Shown here: piece after piece, positions 17,820 to 26,852 of the stretch
Layout of the letters: the number at the start of each line of letters is the position of its first letter
How positions within the stretch are numbered: the first letter of the stretch is position 1
Assembly: GCA_020832305.1 (NCBI GenBank)
Contig: JAFIEV010000040.1
Span: 124,001 to 188,000 of the forward strand
DNA: 64,000 nucleotides
Direction: 5' to 3'
DNA from: Cyclobacteriaceae bacterium
GTDB taxonomy: Bacteria; Bacteroidota; Bacteroidia; Cytophagales; Cyclobacteriaceae
Notes under the pieces: model-generated
Told to the model about the DNA's origin: nothing
The model's database searches: none
The model's input: only the letters and a program-made list of their open reading frames with translations
Position numbers and translations under genes: made by a program

Positions 17820-19298
17820 ATGAAAAAACTAACTAAACCCTTAATACAAAGCCTGTCCGCTTTAATCTGTATTATGACCATGGTGGCAGGCTGTGCTTCG
17901 AAGGAAGAAAGCCATCCAGATCCAGTACATCGCAAAACCGCAGTTACTATTGAAGGCGAAAAGTTTTTTATAAATGGCAAACCCACCTATGAAGGAATCT
18001 ATTGGAAAAATCCCCAGGGTGAGGAGTTTCCGATCGAGGGCTTGTTAATGAATGCCCGGCTGGTTCAGGGGGTTTTTGATGACCTGAATGAAAAAACCCG
18101 TGGTCAGTGGGCCTATCCTGATACAGGTGAATGGGACCCAGACCGGAATACGGATGAATTTATTCAAGCAATGCCAGTCTGGAAAGCTCATGGCTTGCTT
18201 GGTTTTACCCTTAATCTGCAAGGTGGCTGTCCTTATGGATATTGCAGTAGTTTTCCATGGGACAACTCAACCTTTGGGCCTGACGGATCACTCAGGGAAG
18301 CCTTTATGCATCGAACAGAACGCATCCTCGACAGGGCCGACGAAATCGGCATGGTTGTGATTTTAGGTTTGTTTTACTTTGGTGAAGATCAGACCCTCAC
18401 CGACGAAAAGGCTGTAAAATCAGCTGTAGAAAATGCAACCCGCTGGGTGCTCAATAAGGGCTATACCCATGTAATCATCGAAGTAAATAATGAATGTTCG
18501 GTAAACGCCTATGACCACGATATTTTGAAATGCCACAGGGTACATGAGTTAATCAAATTGGTCAAGGATATTGAGGTTGGTGGCCGTCGTCTCTATGCAT
18601 CCACCTCATTGGCAGGAGGACATATCCCCACAGATGAAATTGTATCGGTTTCTGACTTTATATTGATTCATGGTAACGGAGTAAATGATCCTGAGAGAAT
18701 TCATTTAATATCTGATGAAATACGTAGCAAAAGTGTTTATACTCCCAAGCCATTGGTCAATAATGAAGACGACATTCCCTGGCGAAATGCTGGTCAGGGC
18801 TGGGGCGAAGAAGGAAATAATTTTGTGGCCAGCATTCAAAGTTATACCGGTTGGGGCTATTTCGATTTTCGGTTGCCCGCTGAAGATCATCAGTACAATC
18901 TGGGCTTCCAGAGTATACCGGTTAACTGGCAGCTTAGTTCTGATCGCAAACGTAGTTTTTTCAATCTGCTCGCCGAAATAACCAATAGTCCGGGTAGCCC
19001 CCATCTCGATCTTGATTTTTCCAAAGAAATTGGTGAAAAAATCGGGATAAGCGTAATTGATGGTCCTGAGGATATTCAAATTCTTAAATTTGAAATCATC
19101 GTCAATAACCAGACCCTTGCATCATCTGATTCTCTTATGGAAGAGTACCTGCTAAGTGACAAAGATAGGAGCCTGCTGGCGACAGAACACTGGATTAAAG
19201 CGAGGTTGACCTACAAGCGAGGTGGTACGGAAATCAGTGTCGAATCTCCCTATTATAAAAATCCCTGGTGGCCCTATGGAGGTATTAAGCCAGCATAA
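17820..19298 (+). CDS. Clan GH-A glycoside-hydrolase-like lipoprotein
   Basis: This 492-residue lipoprotein has lipobox MVAGC with Cys25. After FFINGKPTYEGIYW, the usual opening strand of TIM-barrel glycosidases, the barrel carries VIIEVNNEC, in which Asn224-Glu225 fits the acid/base of clan GH-A. A second candidate, Glu316 in PLVNNEDD, sits where the nucleophile is expected at the end of strand 7. A small C-terminal beta domain follows (about 410-480). I cannot assign a numbered GH family; the closest description is cellulase/GH5-like. It lies between the NH-Sde182 fusion and the ADP-ribosylglycohydrolase gene with gaps of 33 and 76 bases, so it is part of the operon and probably cuts a glycosidic bond in the same substrate. 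Confidence 0.75.
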   Translation: MKKLTKPLIQSLSALICIMTMVAGCASKEESHPDPVHRKTAVTIEGEKFFINGKPTYEGIYWKNPQGEEFPIEGLLMNARLVQGVFDDLNEKTRGQWAYPDTGEWDPDRNTDEFIQAMPVWKAHGLLGFTLNLQGGCPYGYCSSFPWDNSTFGPDGSLREAFMHRTERILDRADEIGMVVILGLFYFGEDQTLTDEKAVKSAVENATRWVLNKGYTHVIIEVNNECSVNAYDHDILKCHRVHELIKLVKDIEVGGRRLYASTSLAGGHIPTDEIVSVSDFILIHGNGVNDPERIHLISDEIRSKSVYTPKPLVNNEDDIPWRNAGQGWGEEGNNFVASIQSYTGWGYFDFRLPAEDHQYNLGFQSIPVNWQLSSDRKRSFFNLLAEITNSPGSPHLDLDFSKEIGEKIGISVIDGPEDIQILKFEIIVNNQTLASSDSLMEEYLLSDKDRSLLATEHWIKARLTYKRGGTEISVESPYYKNPWWPYGGIKPA

Positions 19299-19374
19299 AT
19301 AATTGCTTTGGACTGAAATGAAAGATTAATTCAAAAGAAATTAACCTTAAAAGAAAACCTTAAACCTATAAGTC

Positions 19375-20973
19375 ATGAAATATAAAATTTTTATCCCTGC
19401 CATTTTGACTCTTTTCTTCACTTTCGCGTGCAAAAATGAAGTTAGGGTTGAGCTTGAATCATTTACAGACGGCCAGCTCATCACCCTAGAAAAATCCGTC
19501 CTTAAAGACAAGATCATGGGCGGCTGGGCCGGACAGGTCATTGGTTGTACTTATGGAGGTCCCACCGAATTCCAGTGGAATGGCACCATAATCGGCGACC
19601 ACGTGCCCATTCCCTGGGATGAACATCAGATGCTGTGGTGGTATGAAAACTCACCTGGCTTGTACGATGATGTATATATGGATCTCACCTTTGTGCAGGT
19701 TTTCGAAGAGCATGGCCTGGATGCATCTGCTGAACTGCATGCACTGGCTTTTGCCCATGCTGAATACCCCCTTTGGCATGCCAATCAGGCTGCACGATAT
19801 AATATTTTAAACGGTATTATGCCACCTGCCTCCGGTCACTGGAAGAATAACCCGCATGCCGATGATATCGACTTTCAGATTGAAGCTGACTTTGCCGGTC
19901 TTATGTCACCGGGTATGATCAATGCCTCTACAGAGATTTCAGACCGCATCGGTCATATTATGAATTACGGCGATGGATGGTACGGTGGGGTATTTGTAGC
20001 CGCCATGTACACCCAGGCCTTTGTGAGCAATGATATTCAATTTGTTATACGCGAAGCCCTTAAGACGCTTCCCGAACAGAGCCGCTATTATAAAACCATT
20101 GACGATGTGCTTACATGGTACGAGATGTATCCCAACGACTGGAAAAAGAACTGGTTTGAAATACAGAATAAATGGTCTGCTGAAAAAGGATGCCCCGATG
20201 GTGTATTCAGGGCATTTAATATCGATGCCAGCATCAATGGCGCATACATCGTGTTGGGATTATTGTACGGAGAAGGCGATTTTGGCAAAACCGTTGACAT
20301 CAGTACACGGGCAGGCATGGATTCTGACTGCAATCCGGCCAATGCTGCCGGGATTCTGGGTACTATGCTGGGGTACAGCAATATTCCTGACTACTGGAAA
20401 CAAGGCCTCGATAAAGTGGAAGGCATAAAGTTTAAATATACCGATATGTCACTCCTGGATGTGTATGAGGTGGGGTTTAAACATGCCCAAGAGATGATTA
20501 AGCGAAACGGCGGTAGCGTATTGGATGATGTCGTGGAAATTAAGTACCAGCAGGTAAAGCCGGTGCGTTTTGAAGAGTGTTTTGTCGATTTATACCCCGT
20601 AGAACGCATCACCCGCCGTTTTGATGGAAAACCCAACCATCTTACCAGTACTTCGGGAGAATATGTAAATTCTTTCAAAGGTTCGGCCATCGTGGTAGCA
20701 GGAAATGTTTCCCTTACCGGAGCCCGTATACCCGATTATGACACATATAAAGTACTGGTGGATGTTTTCATTGATGATCAATTGCTTGAAACGGTCACAC
20801 TTCCGGTAAAATGGGAACATCGTAAACACGAAATTTACTGGAATTACGATCTGGATGAAAAGCAGCACGAGATAAAACTTGTTGCCAGGGAGCTTAAGGA
20901 AGGTCTCAGGGTGAACATAACAGCGCTGGTTGTTTATTCCAATACCGATCCGGGATCACGGGTTTACTTTTAG
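19375..20973 (+). CDS. ADP-ribosylglycohydrolase-family lipoprotein
   Basis: This 532-residue lipoprotein has lipobox FTFAC (Cys19). Residues about 40-350 form an all-helical ADP-ribosylglycohydrolase (DraG-like) domain beginning DKIMGGWAGQVIGCTYGG. The metal site elements are LYDDVYMDL, where family members usually have a TDDT-like motif, and AGMDSDCNPANAAGILG. A beta-rich C-terminal domain of about 150 residues follows. Cytosolic relatives remove ADP-ribose from proteins, but exported Bacteroidota members occur in rus ribose-scavenging loci, where they are thought to act on ribose-containing compounds. The replacement of the first metal motif by DDVYMD is worth noting. It is 28 bases upstream of the Sde182-type gene. 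Confidence 0.88.
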   Translation: MKYKIFIPAILTLFFTFACKNEVRVELESFTDGQLITLEKSVLKDKIMGGWAGQVIGCTYGGPTEFQWNGTIIGDHVPIPWDEHQMLWWYENSPGLYDDVYMDLTFVQVFEEHGLDASAELHALAFAHAEYPLWHANQAARYNILNGIMPPASGHWKNNPHADDIDFQIEADFAGLMSPGMINASTEISDRIGHIMNYGDGWYGGVFVAAMYTQAFVSNDIQFVIREALKTLPEQSRYYKTIDDVLTWYEMYPNDWKKNWFEIQNKWSAEKGCPDGVFRAFNIDASINGAYIVLGLLYGEGDFGKTVDISTRAGMDSDCNPANAAGILGTMLGYSNIPDYWKQGLDKVEGIKFKYTDMSLLDVYEVGFKHAQEMIKRNGGSVLDDVVEIKYQQVKPVRFEECFVDLYPVERITRRFDGKPNHLTSTSGEYVNSFKGSAIVVAGNVSLTGARIPDYDTYKVLVDVFIDDQLLETVTLPVKWEHRKHEIYWNYDLDEKQHEIKLVARELKEGLRVNITALVVYSNTDPGSRVYF

Positions 20974-21022
20974 CACTATTAGGAATGACCGAATACCATA
21001 AATGACAAAAAACAATTATACA

Positions 21023-22507
21023 ATGAGAATATCCGCCATTTTGATGCTTTCAATTATGTTATTGTCTGCTTCCTGTAAAACAGATAAACCTGAATCTTTG
21101 CATGAAAAAACGGATAAAATCCGAACCGTAATTCTCACTGACATGACGCATGACGATGGTAATTCGTTAATCCGATATTTGTATTACGCTTCCTATTTCG
21201 ACCTGGAAGCCATGATCATTACCAACCAGTTGCCGGATTTCAATCACGACGATACCGGTCCATGGGACAAAGGGATGTCCATACTGAGTGCCTATCAGCA
21301 GGAACTTCCGCAATTGCGTAAACACGACCCAGATCTTCCGGGATATGAAGAGCTGATGGCGGTAACCAAACAAGGGCGTGGCGCCATCCCCATTATCTGG
21401 CTTACCAACACCCTTGAGTTTTCCAACAACATTGCCGATCGCTATGTAACCAGCTCCTGGGATTCGGTGTACTTTCACGACTGGATTGGGGAAGGCCTTA
21501 CCCCACATGGTGAGTCCAAAGATTCTGAAGGCAGTGACTTTCTGGTACAGGTTTTTGAAAAGGATGATGAGCGTCCCATTTTCGTACAAGCCTGGGGGGG
21601 TACCATTACTTTTGTACAGGCTTTACACCGCTTCCGTCAAAAGCACGGAGAAGAAAAATTCAGACAATTGCTCCCAAAACTTCATCTTTATGGCATTCTC
21701 TTTCAGGATATTTCCTTTGAATACTTTGCAAGTTTCGAAAAAATGAAAAATGAAACCTGCGCTGGTTTGGGAACTGCCATTTCCACTTATCATGAAGAGC
21801 CCGTGGAACTGGGAATGGTGTTATTTGAAAATGGTCATTTCTGGTATTACGTAGGAAGCAGAGAGCCAGGTTATGTTAAACCTGTAAAACCGGAAATGGT
21901 GAACGGCCATGGACCCATGTCAGACATTTATGACAATGGCGGAGAAGGTGATACGCCTGCTTATTTGTATTTGCTGAGTGCTGTATTTGGCCTCAACGAT
22001 CCACTCGACCCTACCCATGGCAGCTGGGGCAGCCGATTCAGACCTATGGGAGAAAGCTTCCCCGATCAGTATTATTCCACATGCGACATAGATCGCCATG
22101 AGTTGGTTCGATGGATTCCCGCGGCTACCAATAGTTTCAAAAACCGATTGCTTTGGTCTGTGAAAGAACCCGGTGAAGTAAATCGCGAACCTATGGCTGT
22201 GGTCAACGGCGACAGAACAAACAAGTTGATTCGTATTTCCTCCAAGCCGGGGGCTAAAGTCTTACTTGATGCTTCTGACTCTTCCGATCCGGATGGCGAT
22301 GCCTTGCGTTTTCACTGGTACAGGTACAAAGAAGCAGATTCCTACCTCGGTGAGCTGGAAATTACAAATGCTGACAGCAATACCCTAACCCTGACCATGC
22401 CAGATGATTTGGAAGACAAAAACCTTCATATCATACTCGAGGTGAAGGATGGCGGCAATCCAGAGCTTACTACCTATCGAAGGATCATTATTGAAGCAGA
22501 ACCATAA
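21023..22507 (+). CDS. Sde182/DUF1593-type nucleoside-hydrolase-like lipoprotein
   Basis: About 494 residues from the ATG at 21023, chosen over 21002 because it opens a clean lipoprotein signal (MRISAILMLSIMLLSASC). The module starts TVILTDMTHDDGNSLIRYLY, followed by FDLEAMIITNQ, FVQAWGGTITFVQALHRF and GEGDTPAYLYLL, and ends with the PKD-like C-terminal domain (LLDASDSSDPDGDALRFHW...TYRRIIIEA). This is the stand-alone form of the second half of the fusion at 15534, so the operon carries two diverged copies of the module. The acidic cluster DMTHDDGN differs from that in the fusion (DGETDDK). Family members have been annotated as cellulose-binding, but the nucleoside-hydrolase fold suggests a furanosidase-like activity. 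Confidence 0.85.
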   Translation: MRISAILMLSIMLLSASCKTDKPESLHEKTDKIRTVILTDMTHDDGNSLIRYLYYASYFDLEAMIITNQLPDFNHDDTGPWDKGMSILSAYQQELPQLRKHDPDLPGYEELMAVTKQGRGAIPIIWLTNTLEFSNNIADRYVTSSWDSVYFHDWIGEGLTPHGESKDSEGSDFLVQVFEKDDERPIFVQAWGGTITFVQALHRFRQKHGEEKFRQLLPKLHLYGILFQDISFEYFASFEKMKNETCAGLGTAISTYHEEPVELGMVLFENGHFWYYVGSREPGYVKPVKPEMVNGHGPMSDIYDNGGEGDTPAYLYLLSAVFGLNDPLDPTHGSWGSRFRPMGESFPDQYYSTCDIDRHELVRWIPAATNSFKNRLLWSVKEPGEVNREPMAVVNGDRTNKLIRISSKPGAKVLLDASDSSDPDGDALRFHWYRYKEADSYLGELEITNADSNTLTLTMPDDLEDKNLHIILEVKDGGNPELTTYRRIIIEAEP

Positions 22508-22516
22508 TCACAAAAT

Positions 22517-23314
22517 ATGATTGAAATGAAAATATACAGACATCAAAAATGCAGACCATGGCAACTGTGCTTCTGGTTTCTTGCCATAGTGATCCTGTCA
22601 CTGGCCTGTACTTCAAGCCCTGAAAAAGAAAACATGAAAATCGCAGTAATTACCAAGACCGATGGCTACCGCCATGACAATATTCCGGTGGCTGTAGAGG
22701 CCCTGAAAAAAATGGCTTCTGAAAATAATTGGGATTTATTTCATACAGAAGATTCATTGTATTTCACCTCGGCAAATCTAGATACCCTCGACCTGATCAT
22801 ATTTCTGCAAACCATTGGTGATATTTTCAATGAAACACAGCAGCAGGACATTCAGGCATTTGTTGAAAAAGGAGGAGGATTGCTTACCATCCATTCGGGT
22901 ACCATTACTGAAAACGACTGGCCCTGGTATATGTCTTTGATAGGCGCCAAATTTACAGGCCATCCTCCAACGCAAAAAGGTACACTGATTATAGAAAACC
23001 GGGAGCATCCGGCGACATCCTTCCTGCCTGACTCAATCTGGACCATCGTAGATGAATGGTACAGCTTTGACCGAAACCCCAGAGAGGATGTACATGTACT
23101 GGTGTCCATTGATGAATCGAGCTATGATGTAGACAATAATGAATGGTTTCCCGGGATCAACCAAAGGATGGGCGATCACCCAATGGTCTGGCATCAATAT
23201 GCAGGAGAGGGACGGGTATTTCAAACCGCTTTGGGTCACACCGAAGAACTGTATTCCGACCCCTTGTTTTTACAACACATAAATGGCGCCATTGAGTGGA
23301 CTGCCGGAATTTAA
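22517..23314 (+). CDS. ThuA-domain lipoprotein
   Basis: This 265-residue protein has a signal segment ending in SLACTSSPEKE, so it is probably a lipoprotein. The rest is one ThuA (class I glutamine amidotransferase-like) domain: AVITKTDGYRHDNIPVAVEAL at the start, FVEKGGGLLTIHSGT in the middle, MGDHPMVWHQYAGEGRVFQTALGH at the end. ThuA proteins recur in Bacteroidota glycan loci, often beside oxidoreductases and hydrolases; the first member was linked to trehalose use, and catalysis is not established for this exported type. It starts nine bases after the Sde182-type gene and stops 35 bases before the nucleoside hydrolase, so it is cotranscribed. Confidence 0.88.
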   Translation: MIEMKIYRHQKCRPWQLCFWFLAIVILSLACTSSPEKENMKIAVITKTDGYRHDNIPVAVEALKKMASENNWDLFHTEDSLYFTSANLDTLDLIIFLQTIGDIFNETQQQDIQAFVEKGGGLLTIHSGTITENDWPWYMSLIGAKFTGHPPTQKGTLIIENREHPATSFLPDSIWTIVDEWYSFDRNPREDVHVLVSIDESSYDVDNNEWFPGINQRMGDHPMVWHQYAGEGRVFQTALGHTEELYSDPLFLQHINGAIEWTAGI

Positions 23315-23349
23315 AACCTAACATATGAAAATTTAAATTATTTAATACT

Positions 23350-24429
23350 ATGAAAAATAATTCTCTTAATCGTCTTAATACCAGAAGATTGGCATCGTTG
23401 TATGTGGCTATTTTTTCTGTATTTTTATTCATCGCTTGTTCCCAAAACCAAGATTCTGCAAAAGAGGAAGCAGTCTCCTTCAAACACCATGTAATCTTCG
23501 ATACCGATGCCAATAATGAGGTAGATGATCAGTACGCACTGGCCTATCTCATTTTCAATGGTGATCACTTTGCATTGGAAGGAGTAACGGTAAATGCTAC
23601 CAGTGACCCCGATGGTGCTCATGGTTATTCACCGGTAAGTGACCATTACGATGAAGCCAAAAGGGTTATGCAGCTTTGCGGAGTGTATGGAAACATCCCA
23701 TTGTATACCGGCGCCCAAAAGGGCTTTGATGACATTAAAGATGATCTGGACAACCCGGAGTTTGATGGTCATGAAGCGGTAAATTTTATTATTCAACAGG
23801 CACTGCGGGACAGAGGCCAGAAGCTGGTGCTACTGCCGGTTGGTAAACTTACCAATATCGCGTTGGCGCTAAAAAAGGAGCCACGTATTGCTGAAAATGT
23901 TCATATCGTATGGTTAGGCTCAAATTATCCTGACCCTGGAGAGCATAATCAAAATTGGGATGTGCCTTCCATGAACTATATTCTTGATGTAGATGTGCCT
24001 TTTGACATGGTCACGGTGCGCTATGGCAAACCATCAGGAACTTCAGCTGTACTCGTAGCCAAGACCATGGTTGAACATCGCATGCCGGGAGTTGGCCCAC
24101 GTATTTCAGAACCCATTACCGGCCGGCATGGGGGTGAGTTTTACACCTGGGGCGATTATGCCGTAGAATTATACCTCAAATATCAAAACCATATGTGGGG
24201 CAACCCTCCCGGTCGTGCGTTATTCGATATGGCTGCCGTTGCCATTCTCAAAAACCCAGATTGGGCAGAAAGCTATCAACACCCTGCCCCCATTTACGAA
24301 GACAAACAATGGATAGAAAGACCTGAGAATCCCAGGAAAATCGCCATTTGGGAGTGGTTTGATATTTATGCTATTCCAGCTGACTTTTTCTATACCATGG
24401 ATAATTATGTGATTACCCGTCGGCCCTGA
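23350..24429 (+). CDS. Nucleoside hydrolase lipoprotein
   Basis: This 359-residue lipoprotein has lipobox FIAC (Cys30). The calcium-binding motif is VIFDTDANNEVDDQYAL (Asp51, Asp53, Asp59, Asp60), followed by LVLLPVGKLTNIALAL and VWLGSNYPDPGEHNQNWD, then PPGRALFDMAAVAIL near the C terminus, where the second metal Asp is expected. Classical members split purine or pyrimidine nucleosides into base and ribose. The DANNEVDD form, with Asn-Asn before the acidic pair, is seen in exported Bacteroidota members. It is the third nucleoside-hydrolase-fold protein in the operon, in line with a role in ribose release. Confidence 0.92.
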   Translation: MKNNSLNRLNTRRLASLYVAIFSVFLFIACSQNQDSAKEEAVSFKHHVIFDTDANNEVDDQYALAYLIFNGDHFALEGVTVNATSDPDGAHGYSPVSDHYDEAKRVMQLCGVYGNIPLYTGAQKGFDDIKDDLDNPEFDGHEAVNFIIQQALRDRGQKLVLLPVGKLTNIALALKKEPRIAENVHIVWLGSNYPDPGEHNQNWDVPSMNYILDVDVPFDMVTVRYGKPSGTSAVLVAKTMVEHRMPGVGPRISEPITGRHGGEFYTWGDYAVELYLKYQNHMWGNPPGRALFDMAAVAILKNPDWAESYQHPAPIYEDKQWIERPENPRKIAIWEWFDIYAIPADFFYTMDNYVITRRP

Positions 24430-24577
24430 TAAGACAAAGGCTCCCTTTGGAGTAAAGTTTTGAATTTATCATCACGCGTAACTCAATAACCTAATCTAAA
24501 AAATGGAAGACATCCATCTTTTAAGCCTGTGAGGTTTTAATAAACAATCATACGATATCCGTAAAAAAATTATTATC

Positions 24578-26032
24578 ATGAATAAATCATTCTTTTATCT
24601 TGTCTTTCTTGCTTTTTCACTGGGATGCCAAAATCAGGATAATCAGGATACAATGCAATTAAAAGTAAGTACTAACGGCAGATATCTGGAATACAGTAAT
24701 GGCAAACCATTTCTTTATCTTGGTGATACAGCATGGGAATTATTTCATAAGCTCGATAGGGAGGAAGCATCCGAATATCTTGAAAATCGGGCTGAGAAAG
24801 GCTTCACCATAATTCAAGCCGTTGTGCTCGCAGAGCTTGATGGGTTACACACCCCCAATGCATACGGTGAGGTCCCTTTGACAGACCTTGATCCTGCCAA
24901 ACCCACTGAAAAGTATTTTGAGCATGTCGATTTCATAGTTAACAAAGCTGAACAACTTGGTCTTTTTGTCGGGATGCTGCCTACCTGGGGCGATAAGGTG
25001 CCAAATGACATCGGTGGTATTGGCCCTGTGGTGTTCAATCCTGAAAATGCACGGATCTTTGGCGAATTCCTTGGCAAACGTTACAAAGACAAACCAATTA
25101 TCTGGATTTTGGGCGGTGACAGAAATGTTGACAACGAAAACGCCTATCAAATCTGGAAGGAAATGGCTGCCGGCCTAAAAGCCGGAGACGGAGGACTTCA
25201 CCTGATTTCTTACCATCCACGTGGAGTGCATTCCTCAAGTTATTGGTTACATAACGAGGAATGGCTCGATTTCAATATGTACCAGACGGCACATTTTCAT
25301 CGTTTTCAGAAGGTTTACGAACACGCTGCTTACGATTATATGATGTATCCGGTGAAGCCTACCTTAGATTCAGAACCGGCTTATGAAGATATACCCATGG
25401 AATTTTGGACCTTTAACGAATGGAGGACAGATCCAATGGTTTTTTCAACCTTATTCGATTCGGATAACCTTATAGAAGACACTGCTTATTTCAAAAAAGG
25501 CTACTTTACCGATTATGACGTTCGGGTGCATGCCTATTGGAATCTGCTTTCAGGAGCATGCGGTTATACTTACGGAAATAATGCCGTATGGCAGATGTTT
25601 TCCAAAGGGTCGGATCCGGAAATCCCCTGCCTTTACGACTGGCGCGAATCACTGGACAGGCCTGGAGCCCAACAAATAAGACACATTAAAACACTATTTA
25701 CAGAGTATTGCTTCTCAAAGATGGTTCCTGATCAATCGGCAATCACTGGAAAAAATTACAGGAACGATCTTCATATCAGGGCTGCTGTGGCTACTGACGG
25801 TTCTTTTCTTTTGGCTTATATGGCGCAGGGCCAGCCAGTTTCAGTGGTAATGAAAAAAATTGCAGGGCAAAACGTCAATGCAAGGTGGTTTGATCCCAGA
25901 AATGGAAAGATGACAGCTTTAGGGCAATTTCAAAACGTCGGGACAGAAACCTTTACCCCGCCCACTTCAGGTATTGGCCACGACTGGGTATTGGTTCTGG
26001 AAGATGCTGATGTATACAAAAGCCTCGAATAG
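24578..26032 (+). CDS. DUF4038/apiosidase-like glycoside hydrolase lipoprotein
   Basis: This 484-residue lipoprotein has lipobox SLGC with Cys17. The barrel domain opens LEYSNGKPFLYLGDTAWELFHKLDREEASEYLENRAEKGF, the signature of the DUF4038 (PF13204) family, and a 90-residue C-terminal beta domain (about 390-480, ending FTPPTSGIGHDWVLVLEDA) matches the putative collagen-binding domain usually attached to it. The family includes GH140 apiosidase from rhamnogalacturonan-II degradation. In this protein WILGGDRN and TLDSEPAYEDI hold the acidic candidates. Actual substrate is unknown; a branched pentose such as apiose is one option. It is 148 bases after the nucleoside hydrolase and appears to end the operon. 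Confidence 0.88.
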   Translation: MNKSFFYLVFLAFSLGCQNQDNQDTMQLKVSTNGRYLEYSNGKPFLYLGDTAWELFHKLDREEASEYLENRAEKGFTIIQAVVLAELDGLHTPNAYGEVPLTDLDPAKPTEKYFEHVDFIVNKAEQLGLFVGMLPTWGDKVPNDIGGIGPVVFNPENARIFGEFLGKRYKDKPIIWILGGDRNVDNENAYQIWKEMAAGLKAGDGGLHLISYHPRGVHSSSYWLHNEEWLDFNMYQTAHFHRFQKVYEHAAYDYMMYPVKPTLDSEPAYEDIPMEFWTFNEWRTDPMVFSTLFDSDNLIEDTAYFKKGYFTDYDVRVHAYWNLLSGACGYTYGNNAVWQMFSKGSDPEIPCLYDWRESLDRPGAQQIRHIKTLFTEYCFSKMVPDQSAITGKNYRNDLHIRAAVATDGSFLLAYMAQGQPVSVVMKKIAGQNVNARWFDPRNGKMTALGQFQNVGTETFTPPTSGIGHDWVLVLEDADVYKSLE

Positions 26033-26123
26033 AGACCATTATTAATTTTAGAAAATTCAAATGCACTTGTTGGATGTATATGCTTCCGCGTAAAATAACT
26101 TAGGTATGCTGTCTGAAACTATT

Positions 26124-26252
26124 TTACTATTTGCAGGAAAATCTCCTTCCCTGCTGATAACCTGAACTTTTGCTTTTTAACAAATACCTCGAGTTCAATA
26201 GTTTGATTTTTGGCTGAAAGCGGCACAACATTTACCGTGTTGCTTTCCCATT
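26124..26252 (-). pseudogene. Displaced 3' fragment of a GH95 gene
   Basis: About 129 bases repeat the 3' end of the GH95 gene at 38160-38295 with only scattered substitutions, in the same orientation. They share GGAAATCTCCTTCCCTGCTG-like and ACCTCGAGTTCAATAGTTTG stretches. The copy breaks off at TTTCCCATT, where the Sde182 fragment begins. It encodes only the last 40 or so residues of a GH95 enzyme and cannot function. Confidence 0.85.
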
Positions 26253-26491
26253 GGATTCACTACCCTGAGGCTGGTTCATACTGGCACTGGCGTGGTAATC
26301 GTGGGATTGTTATGCAAAATGAAAAAACGCCGGTGTTAAGGCTAAGCGTTCCCATAGAAGTTGAGATTTCCAGACCGCAGACGACGCATGTCATTTTGCA
26401 GGTGACAGATACTGGCACACCAGCACTTACAAGATATCAAAGGGTGATTGTGAATATTTTGCCTCAAAGATTATTGAGTGCCTTAAGCTGA
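26251..26491 (+). pseudogene. Stray C-terminal domain of an Sde182-type protein
   Basis: The translation reads HYPEAGSYWHWRGN..., then HVILQVTDTGTPALTRYQRVIVNI, which is the C-terminal PKD-like domain of Sde182 proteins (compare HIILEVKDGGNPELTTYRRIIIEA at the end of the 21023 gene). The rest of the gene is missing. An open frame from 26210 runs through it, but its first 14 codons are GH95 antisense sequence, so that ORF is a chimera formed by the junction at about 26251. The fragment is not a copy of either complete Sde182 gene here, so it marks a third, lost paralogue. Confidence 0.8.
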
Positions 26492-26545
26492 AATAATTGT
26501 CAATCAGATTATTATTAATTACCGATTATTAAAAAGTTTAGAAAT

Positions 26546-26845
26546 ATGAAGTTGATTTTCACCGTTTTAGTATCTTTTAGTCTTTTACCATTTCTGTCGG
26601 CACAGCAAATCATGCAGGTAAAGGGCAGGCATTTATACGATCCATGTGGCGAGCAGGTAGTGTTGTGGGGCATTAATGAAATGTTTATTTGGTCTGATGA
26701 TCCTACCGGTGAAAAGATTATGCCCGAAATTACCAAAACCGGTGCCAATGCAGTCCGTATCGTTTGGCTTACCGACCAGCAGACCGCAATAGCTTCACCC
26801 GAAAACCTCGATAAAGTTATTCAAAATAGCATTGCCAATACCTCA
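26546..26845 (+). pseudogene. Truncated GH5-type glycoside hydrolase, N-terminal 100 residues
   Basis: A signal peptide (MKLIFTVLVSFSLLPFLSAQQ) is followed by MQVKGRHLYDPCGEQVVLWGINEMFIW and TKTGANAVRIVWLT, the first strands of a GH5 mannanase/cellulase-type barrel. Family resemblance stops near DKVIQNSIAN (about 26845), where sequence of a different origin starts. Both catalytic glutamates would lie downstream and are absent, so no activity is expected. Reading continues to a stop at 26890 through the neighbouring remnant. Confidence 0.78.
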
Positions 26846-26852
26846 AAAAAGA

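Noticed and set aside
26210-26491. The 93-codon open frame as a real gene
   Set aside because: Its start lies in antisense GH95 sequence and its end in an Sde182 tail, so it is a junction artefact.
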